A DNA stretch of 64,000 nucleotides, taken from the NCBI GenBank assembly GCA_003996215.1, contig QJPP01000834.1, positions 27,133 through 91,132 on the forward strand, given 5' to 3'. This DNA is from Jaltomata sinuosa. Taxonomy: Eukaryota; Streptophyta; Magnoliopsida; Solanales; Solanaceae. Shown piece by piece: positions 39,163 to 50,250 of this stretch. The translations under genes were made by a program, and so were the position numbers. The first letter of the stretch is position 1; each line of letters opens with the position of its first letter. The notes beneath the pieces are model-generated. The model had not been told where the DNA came from. It saw only the letters and a program-made list of their open reading frames with translations, and did not search any database.

Positions 39163-40489
39163 TGATGTGACGCTAATTTACGTCACTTTCGACTCCTTTT
39201 TACTAAGAACAATCGTACGTTTTCAAGCAACCATTGTTGTTTTTGATGTTTTTATGTTGTATTTGTAGGAAATGGAAACAAACACGGAAACGGACGGAAA
39301 TACGCGAAAAAGAGGATTCTGCCTAAGAGTGACGGCCTGAGTGACGGCCCGTCACACATGTGACGGTCTGTCACCAAGACCGTCGCATGGAGGCAGTGTT
39401 GCTGCCTAGCAGTGACGGCCCAGGCGACGGTCCGTCACTGCCCTGACGGTCCGTCAAGCCTGGCCGTCACGCTTAGGCAGTGGCTTCAGGCGGCGACCCG
39501 CGTTTTGGGGATTCCTAGCCCGTTTTGGAATTGGTTTCTTTGGCTCCTATAAATACCCTATGTTAGGTTTATTTATTTTATTCATTCACCCATTAGTTAA
39601 AACACGTTTTTAGTTATTTTTTGAGAGAAACAACACGGTTCATTTGTATTGAACTCATGTTCTTGATTCGTTCGTGAGTTCTTGGTATTTCTTGCTCTTG
39701 GATATTGGAAGATTGATCGTTTCATTATATTGTAAGACTTTTTCTTCCCTTTATTATGAATACAACTATTTTCTCTTCTTCTTCGAGCATGAGTAACTAA
39801 AACTCCCGCAACTAGGGTTGTGGGAGCCATGGCAAACGTAGCAATTTAGATTTCGGGTAGCGTTGTGTTCAATTTACATGTAGTCACGTTGTTAATCATA
39901 CTTTATGTCACATTTTCTAGTGGTTGCAAACATTAGAACATGCCTAGGTTTAATTTGCTTGAGTAAAGAGATTAAAACCGGGAAAACTTGATTAACAACA
40001 AGGATTCGAGACTACTAACTCTTGTCTAATGATTAATGCCGTAACTGGATTAAGCTACTTGATGTTAGGATTGAAAGCTAAAAAGCACATCTTTTCGAGG
40101 TCGAGAGAATAGAAAAGGAAATTTGTTTATTTGGTCGAGAGACGTTTAGACGATACAATTGACGCAATCACATCGTGACACGCATATAGAAAGAACCCGG
40201 TTAAGCCTAGAATCGACATTGTTACAACGCCATGGTGAACACGTCCCTAGTTCATTCTCTCCTAGTGATTATTTCTTTTACATTATTGTTGCTTTTGTTT
40301 ACGAATTGTTCACAAACCCCCCCCCCCTTTTATTTATCGGAAACAATTGATCACTAGTCATCTACTTCACTAAAGTCTTAATCGTCACCATATTCTCTGT
40401 GGGATTCGACCCCAACCTTTGTTTGGGTTCTTTACTTGACAACGATCGCTTACGCTTCTTTAATTAGAAGTGTAGTTTGAGCTTTATCA
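39163..40489 (+). repeat. 5' LTR of the Athila-like element
   Basis: 1327 bp. It has a GC-rich block of GTGACGG/CCGTCAC heptamers (39329-39470), then a TATA box TATAAATA (39548-39555), then a leader-like stretch and a C tract (40317-40327). It is followed by CAAAAAAG and the PBS. I count about 30 differences from the 3' LTR by eye. Confidence 0.9.
39548..39555 (+). promoter_or_regulatory. LTR TATA box
   Basis: TATAAATA in the context CTCCTATAAATACCC, downstream of the GC-rich heptamer block. The 3' LTR has the same box at 45022-45029. Confidence 0.7.
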
Positions 40490-40495
40490 AAAAAG

Positions 40496-40513
40496 TGGCG
40501 CCGTTGCCGGGGA
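40496..40513 (+). other. Primer binding site of the Athila-like element
   Basis: TGGCGCCGTTGCCGGGGA begins six bases after the LTR end. This sequence is characteristic of Athila elements, which prime from tRNA-Asp. Confidence 0.88.
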
Positions 40514-40577
40514 TGACTTTTAGTCATAATTTCCTGCTTTTATTTTTGTTTGTTGTTTTTGTTTTTGGACAGGGTAC

Positions 40578-43112
40578 ATGTTGTGCATGCCAAGTACCCG
40601 AGGTTCGGGGGAATAAATTTTACCTTACGACCCCGAACTTGCGAGAACATTGAGGCAGAATATGGCCGCACAATTAGACGCAGCAAGGATCGCTGCAGAA
40701 CTGCAGGCCCAACAAAATTTGAATGCTGGTGGTCTGCAGGATGATATGGTACTGAATGATGAGGATCTTGATTTAGATGGAGCTGGCGCTACAGGCGCCA
40801 TTATTGTTCCACCGCTACCGCCTGGAGCCAAGTTCAACATTACTAGCACGATGATCCAGTTGTTGAACTTGAGAGGAGTGTTCCGCGGTGTTGCTGGTGA
40901 CGATGCAAATCAGCACTTGATGAATTTCGTGGGCATCTGCAAATCGTTCGAATTGCCAGGAGTGAGTCAGACAGCGATCAGGCTCAGGTTGTTTCCGTTG
41001 TCTCTGTCTGATGAGGCAGCTTTGTGGTTAACAGAATTGACCCCCGACTCTATCACAACGTGGGGAGAGTTGAGAGGAGCTTTCCTAGAAAGGTTCTTTC
41101 CTCCCTCTCGGATGATACAGTTGAGGGACGAGATTAGCAACTTCAGGCAGCAACCGCACGAAGCACTGCACGAGACTTGGTTGCGATTTAAGAAGAAGCT
41201 GACACAGTGCCCCAACCATCAGCTGAACAACGAATTCTTGATGCATACATTCTACAGAGCACTAAATTCGGCTACCAAGCCGACATTGGATAACGCAGCA
41301 GGTGGAGCGTTTATGGGTCGCATTTTTGCCGACGCCACAGCTATTTTAGACAGGCTCACCAAGACCAACAGGGCCTGGCACACACGAGATTCAGAGGTTG
41401 CAGCTAGCACCTATACAGTTGGTATGTCAGCTGAGCAGCGTAGGAAAGAAGAGGAGCGCGACCAAGACATGGCGCACCTGAAAACGCAGTTGGATCTCCT
41501 GACAAGGCACTTGACGTCAGAAAGTATAGAGAAGGTACAAGCTGTGGGTTCACAAGGTATAGAGACTGAGGAGGCCAATTACTTGGGGGGTTTCCAGGCC
41601 AATGGCCAGGGAAACCAAGGTCGGAACTATCAGCGAGACAACCACTATGAGAAAAGTGGTTACAAAGAGCGCGACCAAGGAAACTGGAGGAACAACACCG
41701 ATAGAGGTGGGTTGTATATACCACCTGGCAATCGGGATAAAACTGGCAGCGAGGCTGAGACATCCAAACTTGAGAACATGATGGCGAAGATGTTGCTGAA
41801 GGTGGAATCGACTGACTCTGGAGTAAAGGCAATGCAGACGGAATTATCAACGTTGAGTCAAGTAGTGGAGTCACACTCAACCGCAATCAAGCAATTGGAG
41901 CAGCAAGTGGGTCAGATCTCGGCATCTTTAAACCAAAGGAAGACAGGTACCTTGCCGAGTGATACGACTCATCCGAGGAATGACGCTAGCTGTATGGAGA
42001 TCACCACAAGAAGTGGAAAAATATTACCGGAATCACATCCGGTAGTTCAGACTCAAGGTGATGTTGCGGATGATGAAGAGGCGGTAGAGGAGGAAACTCC
42101 AAAGCCCGCGGAGAAACGCAAGGAAGCTGAAAAGCTTCCAACTATGATGTTTCGACACCCACCTCCTTTCCCCCAGCGGTTGAAGAAGAAAACTGACGAT
42201 GGTAAGTTCCTGAACTTCATGACCATGCTGAAGCAAATTTCAATAAACATACCATTGGTGGAAGCGCTGGAATAAATGCCCGGTTATGCCAAGTTCATGA
42301 AGGACTTGATTACAAAGAAGAGGTCGGTGAGTTTTGAACCGGAAGACAACCTCCATCACTGCAGCGCTATCTCTTCAAGGTCGTTTGTTGAAAAGAAGGA
42401 TGATCCAGGTGCGTTCACTGTTCCATGTACTATCGGGAAGCTCAACTTCGGAAGAGCTATGTGTGATCTTGGTGCTAGTATCAATTTGATGCCGCTAGCA
42501 GTGTATGACAAATTGGGGTTGGGAGCTCCTAAACCAACGTCCATGAGAGTGATGATGGCTGACCGTTCGGTAAAGCGACCCGTAGGGATATTGTCTGATG
42601 TGCTAGTAAAGATTGGCAAGCTTATCTTCCCAGCTGACTTTGTGATCTTGGATTGCGAAGTAGATTTCGAAGTTCCCATCATCTTGGGATGACCATTGCT
42701 AGCCACAGCAAGAGCCTTGGTTGACATGGAGAAAAACGAACTGACCTTCAGGCTGAACAATGAAATGGTCAAGTTCGATGTGTCCAGAGTAATGAAGCAA
42801 CCAAGTGACATGAGGGTGGTCGCGGTCATTAATGCTATTGAGGAAGCTCCTGCGGATATGCACCTTGAGGAGAAGAGTTTGGGCGAGACTCTAGCTGTTG
42901 TAAGAAGTATGGTGCGAGAGCGTAAACATGTAGAGGAAGGCGGTGAAATTAAATCTAGAAAACAAAAACACCGCCAGAGAATCTACAAAGAAAGAGCAAA
43001 GAAGTTGTCGCGACTAGCGATGGAGCCCAAAGAAAAAGCTGGAACGCCACACTCCATCGAGTTCTCTTGTTTTGGAGACCCTGGCGGTCTCCAACATCAT
43101 TCCGGAATTTAA
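40578..43112 (+). pseudogene. Athila gag-protease with three in-frame stops, polymerase absent
   Basis: One continuous frame can be followed from ATG 40578 to 43112 with stops at 40614, 42273 and 42690. The longest piece (first internal ATG 40662, ends 42275) has the retrotransposon gag domain: LLNLRGVFRGVAGDDANQHL, LFPLSLSDEAALWLTELTPD and TTWGELRGAFLERFFPPSRM, then a coiled-coil C-terminal region. The next piece holds a retropepsin-like aspartic protease with the catalytic DLGASINLMP, ADRSVKRPVGIL and FEVPIILG. The last piece continues past the protease into lysine/arginine-rich sequence and stops where reverse transcriptase should begin. The stops at 42273 and 42690 are each one C-to-T change from the residue usual at that position in the family. 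Confidence 0.85.
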
Positions 43113-44623
43113 GTCATATCGACTTCACAGGTATTCCTTTATTCTCACAGTTTTTAGCTTTCGCATATATGCATTGGGGACAATGCATGAGTCTAAGTTG
43201 AGGGTGTTGGGAAACCTGTGAGTCACCACCGAGGGTTTTTGTTGCCGATTTTTTTTCCCTCCGGTGTGCTATCTAGTAGAACCGGCATGTTTAGGTTGTT
43301 GTGTTAATTTTTTTTTTAGTGTCTATAGCAAAGCATGAGATTTCTTATCAAAGTAGCGCCCGTTTAAAAATTTTCTGATTTTGTACTTATGATGAAACGA
43401 TTGACTGTCTGGATCCTTGTATGTCATTGTGTGATTATGAGTAGAGTGTGTATGCTTAAGCCAAGCGGTTGTTTGATAGTTGGTAGCGATATAGTTTCTT
43501 GGTGCCAAGTGCGTGTGAGATTATTGTTATAAATTCTTACTCTGTGCATGCATCTAGAACTTGCCCGGTCTATTTTGTTAAGTTCAAAGTTTGGTTGCTT
43601 AGGAAAGGATCACAGGCTCTTTTTGTGTGCAGTCCACTTAACCTAAAAGACCGTCCAAATATAAATAACCCCTTTGATCCCTGTTTGAGCCATAATTGAA
43701 CTTGTTCTTTCAATAACCTGTCACCATTCCTGTTTAACATTGAATCCCTATTTTGGCCCTGGTCCTTCCTTGGACATCGTGCACCTCAACTCAGGCAATC
43801 AGCCTAAGTTAAGGGTGGCTACTATAGCGGTAAACCCTGTTTTGGCCCTGGTCCTTCCATGGACATTGTGCACCTCAACCCAGGCAATCAGCCTAAGTTG
43901 AGGGTGGCTACTACAGAGGTGAATGAGAAGAAAAAGGGGATGGAGATGATTGGTTGTGAATAGAATGAAAAGTCCGGGTGTGTGCCTAAGAAAAGAAAAA
44001 TAAAAAGAAGTGAAAAAGATTGAAAAAGTAATAAAAAGAATTGTCAAAATATAGAGGCCGCACCTGTAGCTAGAGAGAAGGGAATAAAAGAGGTGAATAA
44101 GGATGGACAAAGTAACGTTATGTGGTAAGAAGATGTCGGTAGTTCCAAGGAGGGCTTAGTCACTAACCCCTAAATGTATCATACCTGCACCCGAAGCCTC
44201 AGTACAAGCCTAAACAAGTCCTGTAGTGATCCTGAGCGGCTTTCTGAAAACTGGAAATAGAATAGTAAGGGCAAGCCTATGGTATCGCATGTGCATTGTT
44301 TGAAATCGTTTGTGAGTGTGAGCGCTTACCTAGTCCCAAATCTTGTGTGTGGGATTTCTTTGTGGTGAGGGCACCAAGATGTCTATATTGTCTATTGATT
44401 GTTAGGATAGCTGCGTATGTGTATCCATAATATTCTATCATATCGGAATGACATGTTTGGATCCTTGCAAGTTAGTGTTTCATACATACGTGTGCTACGA
44501 GGGAGCCTGATTTAATTGAATAAGTTTAGAATGACCATGAAGTGCTATAGACATGAGTTCGTGTTCTTAGTTGAGTCGTATTATTGTTTTATGTTATGTT
44601 GCTTGAGGACAAGCGAATGTTTT
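43113..44623 (+). other. Noncoding 3' region of the Athila-like element with an 89-bp duplication
   Basis: No ORF of note. Two direct copies start TTTTGGCCCTGGTCCTTCC at 43751 and 43840 and both include GTGCACCTCAAC, CAGGCAATCAGCCTAAGTT and GGGTGGCTACTA. The remainder is low-complexity A/G and ordinary sequence. Confidence 0.75.
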
Positions 44624-44636
44624 AAGTTGAGGGTGT
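44624..44636 (+). other. Polypurine tract of the Athila-like element
   Basis: AAGTTGAGGGTGT directly precedes the 3' LTR start TGATGTGACG. An earlier similar sequence, AAGTTGAGGGTGTTGGG, lies at 43195. Confidence 0.65.
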
Positions 44637-45964
44637 TGATGTGACGCTAATTTACGTCACTTTCGACTCCTTTTTACTAAGAACAATCGTACGTTTTCAA
44701 GCAACCATTGTTGTTTTTGATGTTTTTATGTTGTATTTGTAGGAAATGGAAACAAACACGGAAACGGACGGAAATACGCAAAAAAGAGGATTCTGCCTAA
44801 GAGTGACGGCCTGAGTGACGGCCCGTCACACATGTGACGGTCCGTCACCAAGACCGTCGCATGAAGGCAGTGTTGCTGCCTAGCAGTGACGGCCCAGGCG
44901 ATGGTCCGTCACTGCCCTGACGGTCCGTCAAGCCTGGCCGTCACGCTTAGGCAGTGGCTTCAGGCGGCGACCCGCGTTTTGGGGATTCCTAGCCCGTTTT
45001 GGATTTGGTTTCTTTGGCTCCTATAAATACCCTATGTTAGGTTTATTTATTTTATTCATTCACCCATTACTTTAAACACGTTTTTAGTTATTTTGGAGAG
45101 CAAACAACACGGTTCATTTGTATTGAACTCGTGTTCTTGATTCGTTCGTGAGTTCTTGGTATTTCTTGCTCTTGGATATTGGAAGATTGATCGTTTCATT
45201 ATATTGTAAGACTTTTTCTTCCCTTTATTATGAATACAACTATTTTCTCTTCTTCTTCGAGCATGAGTAACTAAAACTCCCGCAACTAGGGTTGTGGGAG
45301 CCATGGCAAACGTAGCGATTTAGATTTCGGGTAGCGTTGGGTTCAATTTACATGTAGTCACGTTGTTAATCATACTTTATGTCACGTTTTCTAGTGGTTG
45401 CAAACATTAGAACATGCCTAGGTTTAATTTGCTTGAGTAAAGAGATTAAAACAGGGAAAAATTGATTAACGACAAGGATTCGAGACTACCAACTCTCGTC
45501 TTAAAGATTAATGCCGTAACTGGATTAGTCTACTTGATGTTAGGATTGAGAGCTAAAAAGCACATCTTTTTGAGATCGAAAGAAGATAAAAGGAAATTTG
45601 TTTATTTGGTCGAGAGACGTTTAGACGATACAATTGACGCAATCACATCGTGACACGCATATAGAAAGAACCCGGTTAAGCCTAGAATCGACATTGTTAC
45701 AACGCCATGGTGAACACGTCCCTAGTTCATTCTCTCCTATTGATTATTTCTTTTACATTATTGTTGCTTTTGTTTACGAATTGTTCACACCCCCCCCCCC
45801 CCTTTTATTTATCGGAAACAATTGATCACTAGTCATCTACTTCACTAAAGTCTTAATCGTCACCATATTCTCTGTGGGATTCGACCCCAACCTTTGTTTG
45901 GGTTCTTTACTTGACAACGATCGCTTACGCTTCTTTAATTAGAAGTGTAGTTTGAGCTTTATCA
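44637..45964 (+). repeat. 3' LTR of the Athila-like element
   Basis: 1328 bp, collinear with 39163-40489, including TATA box, heptamer block and C tract. Confidence 0.9.
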
Positions 45965-47462
45965 CTAAGCATGAATAGATCAGTAGCAGAATTATCGACA
46001 CCTCAAAATTAATTATGAATCTTTTAAGGGTAAACGAGGATAAGGAGCAAAAGCGAAATGACCTCCAACTTAGACCATAAAACAACAATCAGTAACATGC
46101 TCAGAAATCAACTTCATTAACAGAGAATTCAAATTTTTAGGCTAGAGGAAGGTTCATGAGAAACTTGGGGGTTTTCACATATGATGAAATCACAGAATTT
46201 AAGCACCAATTCATCAGACAAACTTTAATAACTTCACACTTAAAATCAGATAACCGCAGGCAAGAAAGAATGAGATTCAACCATGAAAATGATCAGACCC
46301 GGAATGGATTCGTAATATCAAACTCCAGCAGAAATCAAAGACGCTCTAGTTTCGATGGCTTCTCGCGTAGACATCAAGATCAACGATGAGCTTTGCGCAA
46401 CAGTCCATCCATCCGTTTCCTCTATCGTTTGTCGGAGATGACGAAATCTTCAATTTTTTGTGAGATTTCGCCAAAGCCATGGCGGTAGTATGACAACACA
46501 GTTCATCGCCGGAGAAAGGCGGCAGCGACACAGGGGTTTTGGACGGAGGAAATCTGTTGGTGTTTTTTCGATGGAGATGTGGTGGCGGTCGAATTTCATC
46601 GGGTGGAGGAAGAGAGAGAGGGGAGAACACTGGGGTGAGGGTTTCGCCGGACCGCCGCGGCTAGCAACTTGCCAGCGGCGGAGGTGGTGGAGTTTCGCCG
46701 GTCGGAGATGGTGGTGGTTGGAGTCGTTTGTGGTGGGCCGCCACCTATCGGCGTGGGACAAGAGAGTGTAGGGTTAAAGTGAGAGTGGTGGAGGGAGAAG
46801 GGTGGTGTTGGTTGGTTGAGCGCCGGAGCGGCGGGGGTGGCGATGGCGAAGTGAGGTGGGCGGAGCAGAGAGAGAGAGGCGGTGGAAAATAGAATGGGGT
46901 TAGGGTTTGTGAGTGTATTTGTTTAAAGGGAGAGAATGGTTGAGTTTTGATCTATGTCGTTGATCACATTTGATCAACGGCTGAGATTCAATCTCAACAT
47001 GGGTCAGATTTGAAGTCAATTTTTGGGCTAGAATTAAAATAAATTGGGTAGAAAGAGGCTAGAATTTAAATAAATTAGGAAGAAAAATTGAAATTGGGCT
47101 GCTATTTAATAAATAAAATACTACGTATATATAATTTAATAGATAAAATAATAACTGACGATAATTATTAAGCAAAGAATTTTATTTAAAATTAATTACG
47201 TATATATATTGTACGTAAAATTAATGACATGTAATATTATACAAAATTTATGATAAAATAGTAATAATTAAGAAATAAATTACATATTTATAAATTGCAT
47301 ATGAATTTAAAAAGTGTTAAGACGACGATAAAATACATGATTTATTTAGTAAATAAAAGCAATACGCGAGGAAAATTTAGCTTAAAAAAATAAGAATAAC
47401 TAGTAAAATAACAGCCCACGCGAAGTATACGGAGGTCAAAATTGGGTGTCAACACCTGATAC

Positions 47463-47630
47463 GGAATACATATTGGTTGACTCGAGTACCACGCCTGGTA
47501 TGAGATATATATTAGTTAGCTCGGGTACCATGCTTAGTACGTGATACTTATATCGATTGGCTCGGGTACCACGCGTGGTACAAGTTCTATATGGTTGGCT
47601 CGGGTACCACGTCTAGTACGAGTTTATTTA
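47463..47630. repeat. GGTACC minisatellite split by the Tat/Ogre-like insertion
   Basis: Units of about 40-50 bp contain GGCTCGGGTACCACGCCTGG followed by TACGAG or similar and an AT-rich spacer. One unit lies left of the insertion (GGTTGGCTCGAGTACCATG near 26493-26511) and four lie to the right (near 47472, 47516, 47560, 47594). The insertion cut a unit at CCTGA. Confidence 0.8.
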
Positions 47631-48418
47631 TACTTGTTGATTGTGTTTTGTTGATGGTTCCATGAGTGAACCCGGTTAATTATTGAAAACTGTGATTATT
47701 GCATATTGGTCGGCCTTGTGTAGACCGGGAGATGCATGTTAAACACTTTGGTGTTATTTTAGGGATCTGTGGTTGTCCGGGTTACTTAAAAATGGTGTAT
47801 GCTTATTTTCATTGTTATTGTTGGGGTGGTTATTGAACCTGTTTCATGTAGTTGGTAAGTTAGAAGAAGGACTGAGAGTCTGAAATGATATTGCTGACTT
47901 GTTTATTCATGTTGTACTGCTTTACTTAACTTTGGTTTATTGTTCATATGTTGTTTTATTAGAGCTAGCCGAGGATCCTGCCAGTACACTGTGGTGTACT
48001 GATTTTGCACTTGCTTTTCTTTTTGTGAGTGCATGGCATACTCCGGCGGCTGCTACGCGACCTCAGTTGTAGTCCCGACCATTCCAGATTCCAGGGGTGA
48101 AATACTCTTTCGGCTACCATGGTCTCATCTAACACATTATCTCTAGTCCATTATTTCGAACTTAGACTCTTTTATTTTGGGTTTGCATCCCCACAGTCTA
48201 GATGTTAGTAGATGTTTTGGTACATCGACTTTCAGATTCTAGGGTTATTTCCGCAAGATCTTATTCTATTAGCAATTTGGCTTTAAATGTTAGTTTATTT
48301 TAATGCAATTAGTTTTGAGCTGCTAGTTTTCGCTAAGTGTTGGGTTGATTATTGATTCGCTCATCCGGGGGTTTCAGGTGGGTGCCACTCGCAGCGAATT
48401 GGATCGTGAGTCGTGACA

Positions 48419-49950
48419 CTAATACCATTAGTGATTTATAGAAAAGAAGAAAGAATTTTTTTAAAAATAGACATCGCAAAAATCATAAAAGAAGCTTTAA
48501 TTAGACCTATACCATGAGTGATTTCCACACACCAAAAAAAAAAAAAAAAGAAAAACTTTAAAAAAAACACAAACGGGATAAAAAGCTTTAATTAGACCTA
48601 ATATCATTAACAATTTTCAAAAAAAAAAGAACAAAAGAAATAACAAATGAAACATACAAAGTCTGAAAAAAAATATCAATTAAGTGTTGTCCTACTATTT
48701 TTATGATTAAAGAAATAGAGAACCTCAACAAAAAAAAACTGAATTGGAAACACACACACAAAAAAATAAAATAAAAAAAACAATAGAGTATGGCTTTAAA
48801 AAAATGTTTCATTTCTCCATAATTTTAGGGCATAAGAATATAAAATTTGAATAATATTTAAATGTTTTTTAGAGCACATTCACAATTACATTTAATTTTT
48901 GAATAAGAAACCAAGAAATGAAATTTGCGCGAAATGAAGAAAAACCTAATACCGCCAGACACAGTCCATTCCTAAACCCTAAATCACCTGTGTAAAATTC
49001 TATCCTTAAACCCTAAACGACTAATTTATTAGGACTCAAAAATCTAGAAATATCAGACGCATATACAAACATAAAAAATAGCAACAACACAATATACAAT
49101 TAATTATAATAATGAAATATTTTCAAAAATATACCGTTTAAGAAATAATCGTCAAATTAGCAAAAAAATAAAAATCCCAATTCGAAAAAATTAATTCAAT
49201 AAACCCTAAAACAGTTAACACCAAACCCTAACACGTGAAGAAAACAATTAACATCAAGTGTTTTAACACTTGTTTTCAAAATTTATCAAAAAAAGAAAAT
49301 CTTAAGTATAAAAATAACTTAGAAACCTTTAAAAAATAATTAACCCCAAAATCTAACACGTAAATACTACTAATTTTGTAAGAAAGGAATAAAAATATAC
49401 ATAATTAAATTTGGTGTTCAATTATTCGTCTGTAACTCTCTCCTCTCTCACGTCAATGAACAAGTGAAATATTTAGGAAAACGAATTAGGTTTAAAGGAT
49501 TATTTAATTTAGTGGGTCGAGGTGGTTAAAAAGGAAACTTATTATAATGGTAATTTAATGTGAAATCGGGCATTTGAGGGCGATTTGGAGGAAACCCTAA
49601 AATTAAGAATATATTCGTTAAGTTTATTAGCGGTGGATATAAACATAACAAGATAGTGTAATGGAGAATAAGGCTAACCAATAAACGAAAATATATTTTC
49701 TTTTTTTCTTATTTTAAATAATAAAGTTAATAAATAAAACTAAAACTATTCCATCTGAGCTTAAATTAATTGATTTGAACTATTTCTCGACACAAACATG
49801 TTAGAGTCAGTTTTGACCCAAAAAAAGGATTTATCTTTCACACTCAACTATGTCAAAGGGTGTCTAAGATCAAATATTTTGCTATTAACAATGATAATTG
49901 ACCTATACGCGTAATATAATTTTTTCGACAGGAAGGAGAGTAGTAACGTC
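48419..49950. other. AT-rich intergenic DNA with telobox-like motifs
   Basis: No gene recognised. A diverged direct repeat AAGCTTTAATTAGACCTA occurs near 48491 and 48582. AAACCCTAA motifs occur near 48974, 49009, 49201, 49225 and 49591. Confidence 0.5.
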
Positions 49951-49953
49951 GTA

Positions 49954-50250
49954 TTATCCATCCGAAGCAGTAGCAGGCCAGGCACTGGTCTTTCTATCTT
50001 CTGGCTGTTCCCAGAAGTAATTTCCGAGCTTTTGAAATAAATAGCTGTGGCACTCTCTTTCTTCCATAGAGAAGGAACTTATCCTTAGACTTTTGGAGCT
50101 TTGGCTTTGGTTTGGACCTGTACTAGTCCGAGAAGTGAGAGCACCAGGTTGGAAGATGCTGAGTCCGAGAAGTGAGAGCACCAGGTTGGAAGATGCTGGT
50201 TCGAGAGGACCTGGAAAAATGCTAGTAAGTAGGAATGATTGCGACGTCAT
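49954..50250 (-). CDS. Unidentified 98-residue ORF
   Basis: I do not recognise this protein. The ORF starts at ATG 50250 and ends at 49954. Its composition is unlike the surrounding AT-rich DNA. The C-terminal part, SMEERECHSYLFQKLGNYFW then EQPEDRKTSAWPATASDG, looks like ordinary protein. The N-terminal part holds two copies of a PASSNLVLSLLGLSIFQPGA-type segment created by a 37-bp tandem duplication (about 50124-50197). It has no clear signal peptide or known motif. It could be a captured exon, a small orphan gene or a decayed element. Confidence 0.3.
   Translation of the reverse strand: MTSQSFLLTSIFPGPLEPASSNLVLSLLGLSIFQPGALTSRTSTGPNQSQSSKSLRISSFSMEERECHSYLFQKLGNYFWEQPEDRKTSAWPATASDG

Larger units (their letters stand above)
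39163..45964 (+). mobile_element. Athila-like Ty3/gypsy element, non-autonomous, nested
   Basis: A perfect 5-bp duplication CTAAG (39158-39162, 45965-45969) bounds 6802 bp with LTRs 39163-40489 and 44637-45964 (TGATGTGACG...TTTATCA). The PBS TGGCGCCGTTGCCGGGGA (40496-40513) is the tRNA-Asp type known for Athila. The internal part holds gag and protease homologous sequence (40578-43112), then about 1.5 kb of noncoding DNA and a G-rich tract before the 3' LTR. Reverse transcriptase, RNase H, integrase and the Athila env-like region are missing, so the copy needed a helper. Confidence 0.92.
26516..47454 (-). mobile_element. Tat/Ogre-like Ty3/gypsy element, gag-only, with nested insertion
   Basis: A perfect 5-bp duplication CCTGA (26511-26515, 47455-47459) bounds an element with two LTRs (26516-31107; 36057-47454 carrying a nested element) and a ~4.95-kb internal region. 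On the minus strand the 5' LTR is the right-hand one, followed after GAA by a primer binding site TGGCGACTCTGCTGGGGA. The 3' end of the internal part is a purine tract next to the left LTR. Without the nested insertion it is about 14.1 kb. The internal region has a Tat/Ogre-type gag and nothing resembling reverse transcriptase or integrase, so it is non-autonomous. The very long LTRs, a PBS fitting tRNA-Arg, and tandem repeats in the 3' UTR are known for this lineage. Confidence 0.9.
36057..47454 (-). repeat. 5' LTR of the Tat/Ogre-like element, interrupted by the Athila-like element
   Basis: The LTR segments are 36057-39162 and 45970-47454; 39163-45969 is the nested element plus one copy of its target duplication. 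Rejoined length is about 4.59 kb, matching the 3' LTR. Relative to this element the nested copy is inserted antisense. Confidence 0.9.
25269..48418. mobile_element. Second solo LTR (about 2.2 kb) split by the Tat/Ogre-like element
   Basis: The outer ends are TGTAACGACATG (25269) and GAGTCGTGACA (ending 48418), a TG...CA pair. Removing the insertion 26516-47454 and one CCTGA leaves about 2.2 kb. The flanks CCAAT and CTAAT look like a 5-bp duplication with one change. No PBS, PPT or coding region is attached. It contains GCTATAGC palindromes near 25620-25750 and a GGTACC minisatellite around the insertion point. Lineage and strand are not determined. Confidence 0.6.

Noticed and set aside
40317..40327. 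C homopolymer as a G-quadruplex signal
   Set aside because: A single run (longer in the 3' LTR near 45789) is not a quadruplex pattern and is prone to length error.
40625..42829. Minus-strand ORFs of 65-160 codons under the Athila coding region
   Set aside because: They are antisense shadows of the gag-protease frame.
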